From Vibrio sp. YMD68 (lineage in GTDB: Bacteria; Pseudomonadota; Gammaproteobacteria; Enterobacterales; Vibrionaceae): 64,000 nt of DNA. Positions 26,864-37,175 of the stretch are shown in pieces (positions within the stretch are counted from its first letter, which is position 1; each line of letters begins with the position of its first letter). The notes below the pieces were generated by a model that saw nothing but the letters and a program-made list of their open reading frames with translations, made no database searches and had not been told where the DNA came from. The stretch is from assembly GCF_029958905.1 (NCBI RefSeq), contig NZ_CP124614.1, positions 1,674,001 through 1,738,000 of the forward strand, written 5' to 3'. The translations under genes were made by a program, and so were the position numbers.

Positions 26864-27682
26864 GTGACTCAACCTAGTATTATCAAAACCCAAGAGAACC
26901 CCGTACAAACCATTGAAGTCGAAGTGTTTGATGAATTTGGAGAGAAATTGCTGAAACAAATCGCTTGCGAACGCCCTCTTACGGTACTTCTAAATTGGAA
27001 AGAGATTGTTACCTTGATGACCCTAGGCTCACGCCCTGAATCTCTTGTTCTCGGCTATTTAAAAAATCAGAGCTTCATCAAAGATCCTGATGCGATTGAA
27101 TCGATCATTATTGACTGGGAAACGCACAGTGCAGCGGTGGTGACGAAAGAAGACACTTCTCAATTAGACAAGGCGTTGAAGAAAAAAACCGTCACCTCGG
27201 GTTGTGGGCAAGGCACAATGTATGGAAACGTGATGAAGCAGCTTGAAAATTACCAAGTCCCTCAAATCAAACTAAAACAATCAGATATCTACTCAGCCCT
27301 CGAAGCCTTAACTCATTATAACGATACCTACAAAAAAGCCGGTGCCGTACATGGTTGCGCAATATGTAACGCCAGCGAGGTGATTTCATTTGTTGAAGAT
27401 GTTGGCCGTCATAATGCGGTTGATACCTTAGCCGGAGAGCTTTGGTTAAACAAAGACACGGGTGCAGATAAGATTTTCTACACAACGGGCCGCCTAACTT
27501 CAGAGATGGTGATTAAAGTCGCGCAGATGGGAATCCCTATTTTATTGTCACGTTCAGGAGTGACCCAAATGGGACTGGATCTCGCGAACAAATTTGGCAT
27601 TACAACCATCGCTCGCGCTAAGGGCCTGCGTTTTCAGGTATTTACGGGCGCAGAAAAAATCTTCTTCGATGTTAAAGGCTAA
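26864..27682 (+). CDS. fdhD: Formate dehydrogenase sulfurtransferase FdhD
   Basis: FdhD transfers sulfur from a desulfurase to the molybdenum cofactor of formate dehydrogenase. The 272-residue protein starts at GTG with CAGGAA upstream. Conserved blocks include RPESLVLGYL, GAVHGCAICN, VEDVGRHNAVDTLAGELW, TTGRLTSEMVIKVAQMGIPILLSRSG and LRFQVFTGAEKI. The usual CGxCG motif reads SGCGQGTMYG here, so C114 is kept but the second cysteine is replaced by glycine (residue 117). It is divergent from the fdh block it serves. Confidence 0.93.
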   Translation: MTQPSIIKTQENPVQTIEVEVFDEFGEKLLKQIACERPLTVLLNWKEIVTLMTLGSRPESLVLGYLKNQSFIKDPDAIESIIIDWETHSAAVVTKEDTSQLDKALKKKTVTSGCGQGTMYGNVMKQLENYQVPQIKLKQSDIYSALEALTHYNDTYKKAGAVHGCAICNASEVISFVEDVGRHNAVDTLAGELWLNKDTGADKIFYTTGRLTSEMVIKVAQMGIPILLSRSGVTQMGLDLANKFGITTIARAKGLRFQVFTGAEKIFFDVKG

Positions 27683-27849
27683 TTTCTCTATTTTTTGTCG
27701 TTTTTTGCAGGCAGTTTAATTCAGCTTTCAACTTGCAAAACCGAACCCAGCTGCTATTCGTTGTATATCCACTGTAATAAAAAGTTCATATAAGAAGCTA
27801 GAAGTGGGTATTCAACGTCAATCTATCACCATTACTATGGGAGGTGCCT

Positions 27850-29736
27850 ATGGCTGGGTCACCGAGAACAACGTCATTTCTGCAAAATGTATCGATAAAA
27901 GCAAAGTTGCTTACAGTGGTTGGTACTTTAATCATTGGGATCGTGAGCTATGCCCTGTACCAACAGGCGAGCTTCTCTACTCTTGAAGACATTGAAAAAG
28001 CAGCAAAACAGAATCAACTCAGTGCGATAGATTTGTTAACGTTAAGGCGACACGAGAAAGACTTCCTTTCTCGTAAAGATCCTAAATATGTGACCCGCTT
28101 TGATGAAACTTTCGAACAGTTGGAGCAACGTGTTTTATTTTTGCAAGACACCCTTTCAAAATACGACTCTGCTGCATTAGGTCAGCTCACCACGATTACT
28201 GGCACATTAAGACAGTATCAGGATCAATTTCATCAACTAAACAAGCAGGTATCGCTGCTGGGAATGGACCAACAGTCCGGTTTGGGATCAGAACTCAATG
28301 ACAATCGTCTAGGTCTTCATCATGCTGTTAAACAAACACAAAGTGCTGAGCTCGAGGCGAGCTATTTAGCCCTAGTGAAAGCGGATTTCCATTACCTTAT
28401 AGCCCCCTCTCAAGAGGCTGTGCTCGACTTCGAAGAGGCTATCAACAATTTCACGTCCCGTTCATCAGCCTATACTCAAGTTGTAACCGAAATGGTTCGT
28501 TACCAGCAATCATTTCAACGGTTTGTGGCTGAGTACGCTGTTTATGGTTTATCACCACAATTGGGTATGAGAGGCGCCTTAAGAACAAATGTTCACAAGA
28601 CAGAAGAAGCTTTTCATCAACTTCAAGAATCGATTAATGCGGTGGTAGATCGAACGAGAACGCAGGTAAAGACCAAACTTTACCTCTTTGGTACCGCATT
28701 AGCGTTTATTATTTCTACGCTACTTGTCATCATTACCACCAGCATCACGAAACGAATTGGTCAGATCACCCGTTTAATGAAAGACATTTCGGAAGGCAAT
28801 GGTGATTTGACCGTGAGAATGAACTCAACGGGCAACGATGAGCTCGCTCAGTTATCGAATTCGTTTGATCATTTTGTCTCTAAACTGCATACCAATATAA
28901 AAGATATAGCAGACGTGATGCACGTGCTTAACGAATGCTCGTTGGCCTCAAAACACATTGCCACCGAGAGCATGAATAACGCTCAACAGCAGAAAATTGA
29001 ATCCGAACTAGTTGCTACTGCGGTCAATGAACTTGTGATGACGAGTAACGAAATTACGGCCAATATTGAAAGTGCGGCTGAAAATGCGCACCTGGTCAAA
29101 CAAGAGGCGGATAAAAGTTTGGATCTGACTAACGATGCGAGCAATAGCCTTCATATACTGACCAGCAACATCGAAAACTCTCAACAAATGGTCGCGGAAC
29201 TTGAAAAACACAGCAGCGAGATTCACTCCGTCATATCAACCATTCAAGGTATCGCAGAACAAACCAACCTACTTGCGCTAAATGCCGCCATTGAGGCCGC
29301 GCGAGCGGGCGAGAATGGTCGTGGTTTTGCCGTGGTTGCTGATGAAGTACGCCAATTGTCGTTGATGACCAACAACTCTACTCAGCAAATTGAGTCAACA
29401 ATCAATGGGCTAACAGCAGGTGTAAAAGGAACGATTGATTTAATGCAAAACAGCTTGGAACAGGCACATATAACCAATGATAAAACCGCACAAGCGGTCT
29501 CCGCGATTGGCTTGATTACCGAGCAGATCAGCGAGATGTTTGATATGAACACTCAAATAGCGACAGCTTCTGAGGAGCAGTCGATGGTGTCTTCAGATAT
29601 AGACCGTAATATTACGCAAATTGCTGACTTGGCAGGAAGCACCTATTCAACGATTTCAGAATCAGCGGAGTGCAGTGTTCAGGTTAATCAAGTGGGAGAA
29701 AAACTGGAGCGTATTGTTGGCGAGTTTAAATATTGA
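27850..29736 (+). CDS. Methyl-accepting chemotaxis protein
   Basis: The ATG at 27850 has GGAGG five bases upstream and gives 628 residues. A first helix (about residues 20-38) is followed by a helical-bundle periplasmic sensor (about 40-275) containing [17 protein letters not shown] second helix, a HAMP domain and the cytoplasmic signalling domain come next. The hairpin tip [35 protein letters not shown] is split here as [19 protein letters not shown] and [15 protein letters not shown]. The RRHEKDFL sensor motif is common in Vibrio receptors of unknown ligand. It lies between fdhD and ybiT; a link to formate sensing is only speculation. Confidence 0.9.
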   Translation: MAGSPRTTSFLQNVSIKAKLLTVVGTLIIGIVSYALYQQASFSTLEDIEKAAKQNQLSAIDLLTLRRHEKDFLSRKDPKYVTRFDETFEQLEQRVLFLQDTLSKYDSAALGQLTTITGTLRQYQDQFHQLNKQVSLLGMDQQSGLGSELNDNRLGLHHAVKQTQSAELEASYLALVKADFHYLIAPSQEAVLDFEEAINNFTSRSSAYTQVVTEMVRYQQSFQRFVAEYAVYGLSPQLGMRGALRTNVHKTEEAFHQLQESINAVVDRTRTQVKTKLYLFGTALAFIISTLLVIITTSITKRIGQITRLMKDISEGNGDLTVRMNSTGNDELAQLSNSFDHFVSKLHTNIKDIADVMHVLNECSLASKHIATESMNNAQQQKIESELVATAVNELVMTSNEITANIESAAENAHLVKQEADKSLDLTNDASNSLHILTSNIENSQQMVAELEKHSSEIHSVISTIQGIAEQTNLLALNAAIEAARAGENGRGFAVVADEVRQLSLMTNNSTQQIESTINGLTAGVKGTIDLMQNSLEQAHITNDKTAQAVSAIGLITEQISEMFDMNTQIATASEEQSMVSSDIDRNITQIADLAGSTYSTISESAECSVQVNQVGEKLERIVGEFKY

Positions 29737-29774
29737 GGCGAGTTTAAATACTGAGGGCGAATTTAAATGCTTAA
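29719..29774 (+). repeat. Tandem 18-bp repeat across the chemoreceptor stop codon
   Basis: GGCGAGTTTAAATATTGA (29719-29736) encodes GEFKY and the stop. It is followed by a copy with one change (29737-29754) and a diverged third copy starting at 29755. The duplication therefore repeats the end of the gene, including its stop codon, in the 3' untranslated region. Confidence 0.8.
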
Positions 29775-29838
29775 GAAACATTGGAATACTATCGATTGAT
29801 GTACTTACCGAACACTATTAAACACCAATATGAAACAC

Positions 29839-29866
29839 AAAAGCCCATCTTTGACGATGGGCTTTT
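29839..29866. terminator. Bidirectional terminator between the chemoreceptor and ybiT
   Basis: An 11-bp stem AAAAGCCCATC with GATGGGCTTTT and six-base loop TTTGAC lies between the convergent genes, with A- and T-runs on both sides. Confidence 0.9.
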
Positions 29867-29888
29867 CGTTAATCGGTAAACGTAACGC

Positions 29889-31514
29889 TTATTTGCTTTC
29901 AGCAGCTCGAGACTTAAGAAGCTCTGCATAGGTGCCGCGGAAATCATGAATCTTATTGTCTTTGATTTCAAGAATACGGGTTGCAAGAGAGTCAACGAAA
30001 ACTCGGTCGTGAGAAACAAAGAACAGGGTTCCTTTGTAGTTCTCAAGCGCTAGGTTTAACGCCTCGATAGATTCCATATCCATGTGGTTGGTTGGCTCAT
30101 CCATCAACAGAATGTTAGGTTTATGCATCATGATCTTACCAAGAAGCATACGACCTTGCTCTCCACCAGAAATCACTTTGACCGATTTCTTAATATCATC
30201 CTGACCAAATAGCATACGACCAAGGAAGCCACGAACAACCTGCTCGTCTTCACCTTCTTGACGCCATTGGCTCATCCAATCAAACAGATTCATATCATTT
30301 TCGAAATCATGAGCATGATCTTGGGCATAATAACCAATGTTAGAGTTTTCAGACCATTTGTACTCACCGGTACGCGCTTCTATGACACCCGCTAACGTGT
30401 TAAGCAGTGTGGTTTTACCAACACCATTCTCACCAATAATGGCAACACGCTCACCGACTTCAAAGATCGCATCGAAGTTACTGTATAAGTCTTCTTCAAA
30501 GCCTTGTGATAGATTTTCCACTACTAACGCATTACGGAACAATTCTTTTGATTGCTCGAAGCGAATAAATGGACTTTGACGGCTAGAAGCCTTGACTTCT
30601 TCTAGTTGAATTTTATCAATTTGCTTAGCACGTGATGTTGCTTGCTTCGCTTTAGAAGCATTCGCAGAGAAACGCGATACGAACGTTTGTAGCTCAGCAA
30701 TTTGGGCTTTTTTCTTCGCGTTATCGGTCAATAGACGTTCACGCGCTTGTGTTGCTGCCGTCATGTATTCGTCGTAGGTACCAGGGAACAAGCGTAATTC
30801 ACCATAATCCAAATCGGCCATATGGGTACATACAGAGTTTAAGAAGTGACGGTCATGGGAAATAATAATCATCGTGCAATTGCGCTGATTCAATGTTTCT
30901 TCAAGCCAAGCGATGGTATCCATATCCAAGTTGTTGGTTGGTTCATCAAGCAACATGATATGCGGGTCTGCAAACAGAACTTGCGCAAGTAGGACACGAA
31001 GTTTCCAACCAGGTGCCACCGCACTCATCAGTCCGAAATGCAATGACTCATCGATACCAACGGCAAGGAGAAGTTCGCCCGCTTTGGCTTCGGCCATGTA
31101 ACCGTCCATTTCAGCAAACTGGACTTCCAGATCGGCAACTTTCATTCCGTCTTCTTCACTCATTTCCGGCAGTGAGTAGATACGGTCACGTTCTAGCTTA
31201 ACTTCCCAAAGCTCTTTGTAACCCATAATGACGGTATCGATCACAGTGAACTCTTCATAAGCAAACTGGTCTTGGTTTAGTTTAGCGACACGCTCATTCG
31301 GATCGTAACTGACGTTTCCAGCAGTAGGCTCTAACTCACCACTGAGGATTTTCATAAAGGTTGATTTACCACAACCATTCGCACCGATTAAACCATAGCG
31401 ATTGCCTTCGCCAAATTTGACAGAAATATTTTCAAAAAGTGGCTTAGCGCCAAACTGCTGGGTGATGTTCGCTGTGGAGATCAATGCGGTTACCTTCAAT
31501 TTAATGGATGACAT
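29889..31514 (-). CDS. ybiT: ABC-F family ATPase YbiT
   Basis: ABC-F proteins act at the ribosome rather than as transporters. The 541-residue protein has two ABC domains without membrane segments: Walker [10 protein letters not shown] and GENGVGKTT, signatures [11 protein letters not shown] (degenerate, first domain) and [14 protein letters not shown], and Walker [13 protein letters not shown] and [12 protein letters not shown]. Both switch regions (SHDRHFL and SHDRVFV) are present. The linker between domains is Lys/Arg-rich ([20 protein letters not shown]). The sequence matches E. coli YbiT closely. An alternative start a few codons in (MTALIS-like) cannot be excluded, because the first residues MSSIKLKV are not conserved in my recollection. 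Confidence 0.93.
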   Translation of the reverse strand: MSSIKLKVTALISTANITQQFGAKPLFENISVKFGEGNRYGLIGANGCGKSTFMKILSGELEPTAGNVSYDPNERVAKLNQDQFAYEEFTVIDTVIMGYKELWEVKLERDRIYSLPEMSEEDGMKVADLEVQFAEMDGYMAEAKAGELLLAVGIDESLHFGLMSAVAPGWKLRVLLAQVLFADPHIMLLDEPTNNLDMDTIAWLEETLNQRNCTMIIISHDRHFLNSVCTHMADLDYGELRLFPGTYDEYMTAATQARERLLTDNAKKKAQIAELQTFVSRFSANASKAKQATSRAKQIDKIQLEEVKASSRQSPFIRFEQSKELFRNALVVENLSQGFEEDLYSNFDAIFEVGERVAIIGENGVGKTTLLNTLAGVIEARTGEYKWSENSNIGYYAQDHAHDFENDMNLFDWMSQWRQEGEDEQVVRGFLGRMLFGQDDIKKSVKVISGGEQGRMLLGKIMMHKPNILLMDEPTNHMDMESIEALNLALENYKGTLFFVSHDRVFVDSLATRILEIKDNKIHDFRGTYAELLKSRAAESK

Positions 31515-31637
31515 ACAAACGGCGCAACGTTACTTGTTCGTAGCAAGAACTTCAAGTGTTGTTTGCTTTAGATCACATAAATTACACCGCAAACCTCGAT
31601 AAATTTCAACTTTCTCCTTTATTCCCTGACCTATGCA

Positions 31638-33812
31638 TTAAGTGACTAATACTGAGTGCGTGTTATCTTCTTTCTTGGGTAAATAAACACTAAATACGCT
31701 GCCTTTCCCCAGTTCTGACTCTACTTTTATCTGCCCACCGGATTGGCTGACAATACTTTGCGATACCGATAGCCCCAGTCCCGTGCCATCCCGCTTGGTC
31801 GTATAAAAAGGGTCAAAGATGCGTTTCAAATGTTCAGGGCTAATACCGCACCCTTCATCGGCAACTTGAATGACTGCGCCTTTTAGAACATCATTTTCAT
31901 ACCAATCGTGACTCGAAATAGTCAGTGTCCCCTGCCCGTTCATGGAATAAATGCCATTCATCTGCAGGTTAACTAACACCTGAAGGAACTGGTGGCGATT
32001 GACCTCGACGGAGGTTCGGGCATGCAAATCAGCGATAAAGGTAATGTCTCGTTTGTTTGCGCCGGTTTTAACGAGGGTCATGCTTTCTTCTATGATCGGA
32101 TTGACTCGCTCCCAATTGATCTCATCTTGTATACCACCTTGTCGGCTGTACTGTAGAAGGCTTCGGGTAATGTTTCGTATACGATCAATTTGCTCCAAAA
32201 TAGAATCAATTTCTTCTTCAATTTTTTCTGCATCATCGCCAAGTTCTATTTTTATCAGTTCAGCATTGCCAAGAATCACAGCGGTTGGGTTGTTTATTTC
32301 ATGGGCAATGCCCGCGGTTAGCTCGCCTAATGCAGCCAGCTTTTCGTTAATGATGAGCTTGTCCCTTGTTTGGTTGAGCAACGTGATGTGGTGCTCCAAT
32401 TGAGCTGTTTTCTCTTCTAAGCTTGCGGTTCGGGTTTTTACTTTGACTTCCAGTTGCAATGCGGCCTGTTCTATTTCTATTTTTCGCTGTTGCAGGGAAT
32501 CGAGCATATTATCGAACTGCCGAGCAAGTTGAGCTAACTCATGCTGCTCATCAAGGCCCAGTTCTCCTATCCTAGTGTCTTTTCCCAATTGAATGAGCTT
32601 GACCACTCTATGGATGCGCTCAATCGGTTGAAACAGATCTCGCGATCCTCGGTACACCACATACCCCGAGCCTAATAGTAACGCCAGTGTCATCAGGCTG
32701 ACTTCAATAATGTTAGTCATGTACTCTTTAAAAAACGGCCAGATCAAATAGCCGGTATACAGCATACCAATAACGCTATCTTGGCTATCCTTGATCGGTC
32801 GATACGCCGTGATATACCAAGCATCGTATACATACGCACGATCGACCCATTGTTGACCATCAATAAGAACCGCTTGCTTAACCTCCTCGGATACCCTTGT
32901 TCCAATCGCTCTACCCACTTCGGTATCGCTGTCTAAAGGCACATTGGTACTCACCCTAACATCATCAAGAAATACCGTTACCGTTCCTTTGGGGCGTCGA
33001 CTGTCTAGTGTGTCGTTTGGATAAATAAGCTCTTTAATCTGGTCAACAAGAATGGTGCTATTGTTCAGTAATAGTCCCCCATCAAGATACCCAACGAGTT
33101 GATTATTGGAGTCTAGAATCGGAAGAATCGAACGACTTACCAATCCATCGGTTTTTATTTGACTCGACGCAACTATCTGATTCGAAGCCACTATTTCATT
33201 CGGCATCACTAAGGGGATTTGCGCGTACAGGTGCAGATCACCACCAAATGTTTGAAGCTGCTGTTGAGAGAAACGATCGAAAAAGGTGTAAGCAATAGGA
33301 AGAACGCCAGGCAGCGATTTAATTGGAAAGATCTTTTTATCGAGATCTTGTTGAATAGATGGTTGGGGAAACAGTGTCTTGTTATCAGGAGAATAATCAT
33401 CGTAATAATCTATGGGATAAAACGTGAGAAAATCGAGATCATAGCGATGTCTTTGTGATTCGACCCATGAAGTAAACTGCTCATTCGAATGGGCTTTATT
33501 CAGGCGAATACGAAAATCGTAGGATTGAGAAAGTGACTCAATGGCTTTAGCTTGCTTTTGTTGAAGCAATACGATGCTATTGTTTGCCACCCCTAGCCGT
33601 TCTGACACATCCACTAATGCGGCATTCCATGTGTAAGTAATAGACCAGTAAATCGTAATACCAATCAAGGAGATGAGCGTAAGAACAATGGGGGCAGAAG
33701 TGAGGATTAGCAGTCGATAGCGCACCATTGAATTGAATCGGTAACGCCACTTCCCCAAGACTCCTCGTCGAGTGCTGTGTGCTGCTCTTGAAGAAGCGTC
33801 ATTATTTTTCAA
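31638..33812 (-). CDS. Sensor histidine kinase paired with the sigma-54 activator
   Basis: This 724-residue membrane kinase has one helix near residues 32-56, a large periplasmic sensor (about 57-355) of Cache type with TVFLDDVRVSTNV and AYVYDAWYITAYRPIKD, and a second helix near 362-385. A HAMP domain and coiled coil follow, then HisKA with the phospho-acceptor in GIAHEINNPTAV (His about 504) and an HATPase domain (VADEGCGISPEHL, GTGLGLSVSQSIV). It overlaps the end of the response regulator gene by 11 bases. The periplasmic ligand is unknown; the divergent tup operon suggests tungstate, molybdate or a related signal. Confidence 0.9.
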   Translation of the reverse strand: MKNNDASSRAAHSTRRGVLGKWRYRFNSMVRYRLLILTSAPIVLTLISLIGITIYWSITYTWNAALVDVSERLGVANNSIVLLQQKQAKAIESLSQSYDFRIRLNKAHSNEQFTSWVESQRHRYDLDFLTFYPIDYYDDYSPDNKTLFPQPSIQQDLDKKIFPIKSLPGVLPIAYTFFDRFSQQQLQTFGGDLHLYAQIPLVMPNEIVASNQIVASSQIKTDGLVSRSILPILDSNNQLVGYLDGGLLLNNSTILVDQIKELIYPNDTLDSRRPKGTVTVFLDDVRVSTNVPLDSDTEVGRAIGTRVSEEVKQAVLIDGQQWVDRAYVYDAWYITAYRPIKDSQDSVIGMLYTGYLIWPFFKEYMTNIIEVSLMTLALLLGSGYVVYRGSRDLFQPIERIHRVVKLIQLGKDTRIGELGLDEQHELAQLARQFDNMLDSLQQRKIEIEQAALQLEVKVKTRTASLEEKTAQLEHHITLLNQTRDKLIINEKLAALGELTAGIAHEINNPTAVILGNAELIKIELGDDAEKIEEEIDSILEQIDRIRNITRSLLQYSRQGGIQDEINWERVNPIIEESMTLVKTGANKRDITFIADLHARTSVEVNRHQFLQVLVNLQMNGIYSMNGQGTLTISSHDWYENDVLKGAVIQVADEGCGISPEHLKRIFDPFYTTKRDGTGLGLSVSQSIVSQSGGQIKVESELGKGSVFSVYLPKKEDNTHSVLVT

Positions 33813-35256
33813 GTTCGGTTTCCTCAGTGAGCCATTCTTTGAATTTTCGCTCGAGTGTCTTCCTTGCCACTCCTAACTCACGGGCCGCCGCCGATTTATT
33901 GCCATCATATCGATCGACAATTTTGAGTATGTGGGCTCTTTCTACTTGTTTTAATGACCATGAATCGGGGTAACCGAATTGATTGCCAGTACCCGTTGGT
34001 GATATTTCATCTGTACTGTTTAACTCGGATTGTTCAGCTTCCAAGCTCATTGGATGAACCGTCTCCCCATTTAATTCACGCCAATAATGAGCGGGAGGCT
34101 TGCCAAGTAAAATGCACCGTTCAATCAGGTTTTTGAGCTCTCGTATATTGCCTGGCCAGATGTAATCGTTAAGTGCAGAAATATCTTCATAGGCCCAATT
34201 CGGTGTGGGCATGCCTAATTCACTGGTGAGCATCTTTGTAAAGTGCGGCACCAACTCTTTTAAATCTGATTTCCTTTCTCTTAACGGCGGAACGCTTATT
34301 TTTAGCACGTTGAGGCGATAATAGAGATCCGATCGAAATAGCCCGTTTTTTACTTCCATTTCTAGATCACGGTTGGTTGCCGCAACGATACGAACATCAA
34401 CGCTGACTTCTCTTTCGCTGCCCACAGGTCGAATCGTCCTTTGTTCCAGTACCCGCAGCAACGAAGCCTGCATGGTCAAAGGCATCTCACCGATTTCATC
34501 TAAAAATAACGTGCCCCCGTTAGCGACCCTAAATAACCCTTCTTTGCTTTTCTTTGCGCCCGTGAATGCGCCAGAAGTGTGCCCAAACAGTTCACTGGCG
34601 AGGAGATCCGGTGTCATCGCCCCACAATTGATAGGAATAAAAGGCCCGGAGCGTTCACTGGCTTCATGAACCCCTCTTGCCACCAACTCTTTGCCCGTAC
34701 CTGATTCTCCTTCAATCAGCACTGATCCTTTTGATGGCGCAAACATTGCGATCATCTGTTTTAATTGCTGGGTTTTACTGGAGTGGCCAATAATGCTGGT
34801 CGTGCAATGACGCAGCACATCACGCTGCAGCGCATATTGCATCCTTTGGGCAAGTTTCTTTTCCATGCAACGCTGAACAGCTTGAAGCATCTGCTCGAGA
34901 TTAAAAGGTTTGAGGATGAAATCACTAGCGCCGAGCTTCAGTGCTTTAATGGCAGTTTCAAGATCCGCATACCCTGTCATAAAGATCACGTCGCAACGTT
35001 TGTCGGAATCCGTGAACGCTTCATGCCAATCGATACCAGATCGACCCGGTAAATTAATGTCTAGTACAATCAGATCAAAATGATGTTCTGATCGAATCCC
35101 CTCAGCTTCTTCAATGCTGGCAGCGCACTGCACTGTCGAAAACCATTTACTTAACGCTTTTTTTAATATGGTTTGCATCCCAATTTCATCATCTACGACG
35201 AGAACTGAGAACGCACCGTATTTTTGATTATTGTTTGCATTGAGTAAGGCCGACAT
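33802..35256 (-). CDS. Sigma-54-dependent response regulator (NtrC type)
   Basis: The start at MSALLNANN (35256) gives 484 residues. The order is receiver domain (about 20-135, phospho-acceptor in LIVLDINLPGRSG), AAA+ domain (Walker A GESGTGKEL, sigma-54 contact loop GAFTGAKKS, Walker B GTLFLDEIGEM, arginine-rich LRERKSDLKEL) and Fis-type helix-turn-helix at the C-terminus (DGNKSAAARELGVARKTLERKF). It is transcribed with the kinase and is divergent from tupA, which has a matching -24/-12 promoter. This makes the tup-mob operon its most likely target. Confidence 0.92.
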   Translation of the reverse strand: MSALLNANNNQKYGAFSVLVVDDEIGMQTILKKALSKWFSTVQCAASIEEAEGIRSEHHFDLIVLDINLPGRSGIDWHEAFTDSDKRCDVIFMTGYADLETAIKALKLGASDFILKPFNLEQMLQAVQRCMEKKLAQRMQYALQRDVLRHCTTSIIGHSSKTQQLKQMIAMFAPSKGSVLIEGESGTGKELVARGVHEASERSGPFIPINCGAMTPDLLASELFGHTSGAFTGAKKSKEGLFRVANGGTLFLDEIGEMPLTMQASLLRVLEQRTIRPVGSEREVSVDVRIVAATNRDLEMEVKNGLFRSDLYYRLNVLKISVPPLRERKSDLKELVPHFTKMLTSELGMPTPNWAYEDISALNDYIWPGNIRELKNLIERCILLGKPPAHYWRELNGETVHPMSLEAEQSELNSTDEISPTGTGNQFGYPDSWSLKQVERAHILKIVDRYDGNKSAAARELGVARKTLERKFKEWLTEETELEK

Positions 35257-35424
35257 AAGTATCTCGTGTATGAACAAAAAGTGACATCCGATTGTAGCAA
35301 TGTTTTTTGATCCGACTGTGACTAATGTGAGACATTTTGTCCTTTCTCTCTCATAACTTGATATTTGTCTCGTTATTCTTACGTTTTACGATTGCAATAG
35401 CCTTGTATTTCAATAGATTACAAG

Positions 35425-35441
35425 TTGGCATCTGATTTGCT
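35425..35441 (+). promoter_or_regulatory. Sigma-54 promoter of the tup-mob operon
   Basis: TTGGCATCTGATTTGCT fits the -24/-12 consensus (TGGCAY-N5-TTGCW) with the required GG-N10-GC spacing. The predicted start is near 35452, about 48 bases before the tupA ATG. Upstream, GAGACA (35329-35334) and TGTCTC (35366-35371) form an inverted repeat, and TGTGA occurs at 35317 and 35326; either could be the activator site. Confidence 0.8.
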
Positions 35442-35499
35442 TAATATGCATAACTTTTAAACCCATCTATGCCTTATATTATTCAATGGAATTATTAAT

Positions 35500-36321
35500 A
35501 TGGACTTCGCTCGTTCGGCTTTAATTACAGTGTCACTTGGCTTATTCAGTTTTACTTCCTACGCGGCTAACGAAAAGTTACCTCACGTTCGCTTAGCCAC
35601 CACAACTAGCACGTATCATTCTGGGTTACTCAATTATTTGTTGCCTGAATTTACTAAAGATACCGGTTATAAAGTCGATGTGATTGCTGCGGGAACCGGT
35701 AAATCCTTAAGAATGGGCGAAAATGGTGATGTTGATCTAGTGATGACCCACGCCCCTAAAGCGGAAGCGAATTTTGTATCCTTGGGCTATGGTGTACAGC
35801 CGAGAAAATTGATGTATAACGATTTTGTGATTGTCGGACCTAAAGACGATCCCGCTAATATCGTAGGTGAAAACACCGTTCTTGCTGCCTTTGAAAAAAT
35901 AGCCCAGAAAAATGCCATGTTTATTTCCCGTGGCGACGACTCCGGTACTCACAAAAAAGAAATGGGCCTATGGGAACAAAGTAAGATAGACCCTAATTTC
36001 GGTGGGTATCGATCTGTTGGACAAGGAATGGGGCCAACGTTAAACATGGCCGCTGAGATGCAAGGTTATACCATGACCGATAGAGGCACTTGGCTGGCTT
36101 ACAACAACAAACTGGATCTCACCTTGCTTTTCCAAGGCGATAAAAAGTTATTCAATCCCTACCAGGTTATTTTGGTTAACCCAGAGCGCTACCCTAGCAT
36201 TAATTATCAAGGGGCTAAGGTATTAAGTGATTGGTTAGTTGACGAAAAAGGACAAGCGTTAATCAATCAGTTTAAGCTCAATGGCAAGCAACTGTTTGTC
36301 TCTAACGCGACTGTTCAATAA
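35500..36321 (+). CDS. tupA: Tungstate ABC transporter substrate-binding protein TupA
   Basis: TupA binds tungstate in the periplasm with high affinity. The 273-residue protein has a signal peptide (cleavage after SYA, about residue 23). The oxyanion-binding motif ATTTSTYHSGLLNYLLP begins near residue 33; the TTTS element distinguishes TupA from ModA. Further conserved blocks are DVIAAGTGKSLRMGENGDVDLVMTHAP (here in parts: AAGTGKSLRMGENGDVDL, VMTHAP), SRGDDSGTHKKE and YTMTDRGTWLAY. It is first in tupABC-mobA-mobB::moeA and provides metal for the nearby formate dehydrogenase. Confidence 0.94.
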   Translation: MDFARSALITVSLGLFSFTSYAANEKLPHVRLATTTSTYHSGLLNYLLPEFTKDTGYKVDVIAAGTGKSLRMGENGDVDLVMTHAPKAEANFVSLGYGVQPRKLMYNDFVIVGPKDDPANIVGENTVLAAFEKIAQKNAMFISRGDDSGTHKKEMGLWEQSKIDPNFGGYRSVGQGMGPTLNMAAEMQGYTMTDRGTWLAYNNKLDLTLLFQGDKKLFNPYQVILVNPERYPSINYQGAKVLSDWLVDEKGQALINQFKLNGKQLFVSNATVQ

Positions 36322-36466
36322 GAACCTAAACCCAATCAATTAATGTAAAAGCCGATTCTTCGCTGATACGCAAACAGTCTTATTAAACGAAAACACTTGC
36401 TTAAGCGAAGATACTTATCTAGGTGAAGATATTTGGGATTGAACTAATGAAGAGAACAATAACCTT

Positions 36467-37165
36467 ATGAGCCTTTGGCAAACAACGTTAGATGCGTTAG
36501 CGCTTTTATTCAGTCTTGACCGTGAACTGTGGGAAATCGTTGCGGTATCGTTTAGCGTCTCATTGTCAGCGATCTCTGTGGTGTTACTGCCAGCTATCCT
36601 ATGCGCGTTTGTCCTCGCGTACAGTGAGTTCCCTGGGAAATGGTTTTTACTGTCGCTTATCAACACGCTTCAAGCGATCCCAACCGTCGTTATCGGCTTA
36701 CTCCTTTATATGATGCTCTCACGAGCGGGTCCATTAGGCGATTTACAGCTCCTTTTTAGTCAAAAAGCGATGATTGTAGGACAGATGTTGATCTGTTTTC
36801 CCGTACTGGTTTCTATGATGCACGGTTCATTACAATCGAGTGATAGACGCTCAGTTGAAACCGCCGTCACGCTCGGTGTTTCACTTTACCGAGTCGCATT
36901 GACGATCATGTGGGAGCTCAGGTTTCCGCTCATGGCTGCGGTTGTTGCGGCGTTTTCCAGAATTGTCACCGAGGTCGGCTGCTCAATGATGGTTGGGGGC
37001 AATATTATGGGGCTGACTCGAAACATCCCCACGGCCATCGCAATGGAAAGTCACAAAGGCGCGTTTGCACAGGGAGTGGCTCTTGGGATTGTGCTCTTAA
37101 CGCTCGCATTGGCGCTTAATTCAGCCTTGTCGATGATGCGTGGCAAAGGCTACTTACGGACTTAA
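36467..37165 (+). CDS. tupB: Tungstate ABC transporter permease TupB
   Basis: This 232-residue inner-membrane permease has about five or six helices and a binding-protein-dependent transport motif ETAVTLGVSLYRVALTIMWE in the cytoplasmic loop that contacts TupC. The C-terminal AFSRIVTEVGCSMMVGGNIMGLTRNIPTAI (in parts AFSRIVTEVGCSMM and GGNIMGLTRNI) is typical of TupB. It is separated from tupA by 145 bases that hold an imperfect repeat (GCGAAGATA and GTGAAGATA) but no gene. Confidence 0.92.
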   Translation: MSLWQTTLDALALLFSLDRELWEIVAVSFSVSLSAISVVLLPAILCAFVLAYSEFPGKWFLLSLINTLQAIPTVVIGLLLYMMLSRAGPLGDLQLLFSQKAMIVGQMLICFPVLVSMMHGSLQSSDRRSVETAVTLGVSLYRVALTIMWELRFPLMAAVVAAFSRIVTEVGCSMMVGGNIMGLTRNIPTAIAMESHKGAFAQGVALGIVLLTLALALNSALSMMRGKGYLRT

Positions 37166-37175
37166 TGGAGGAGGT

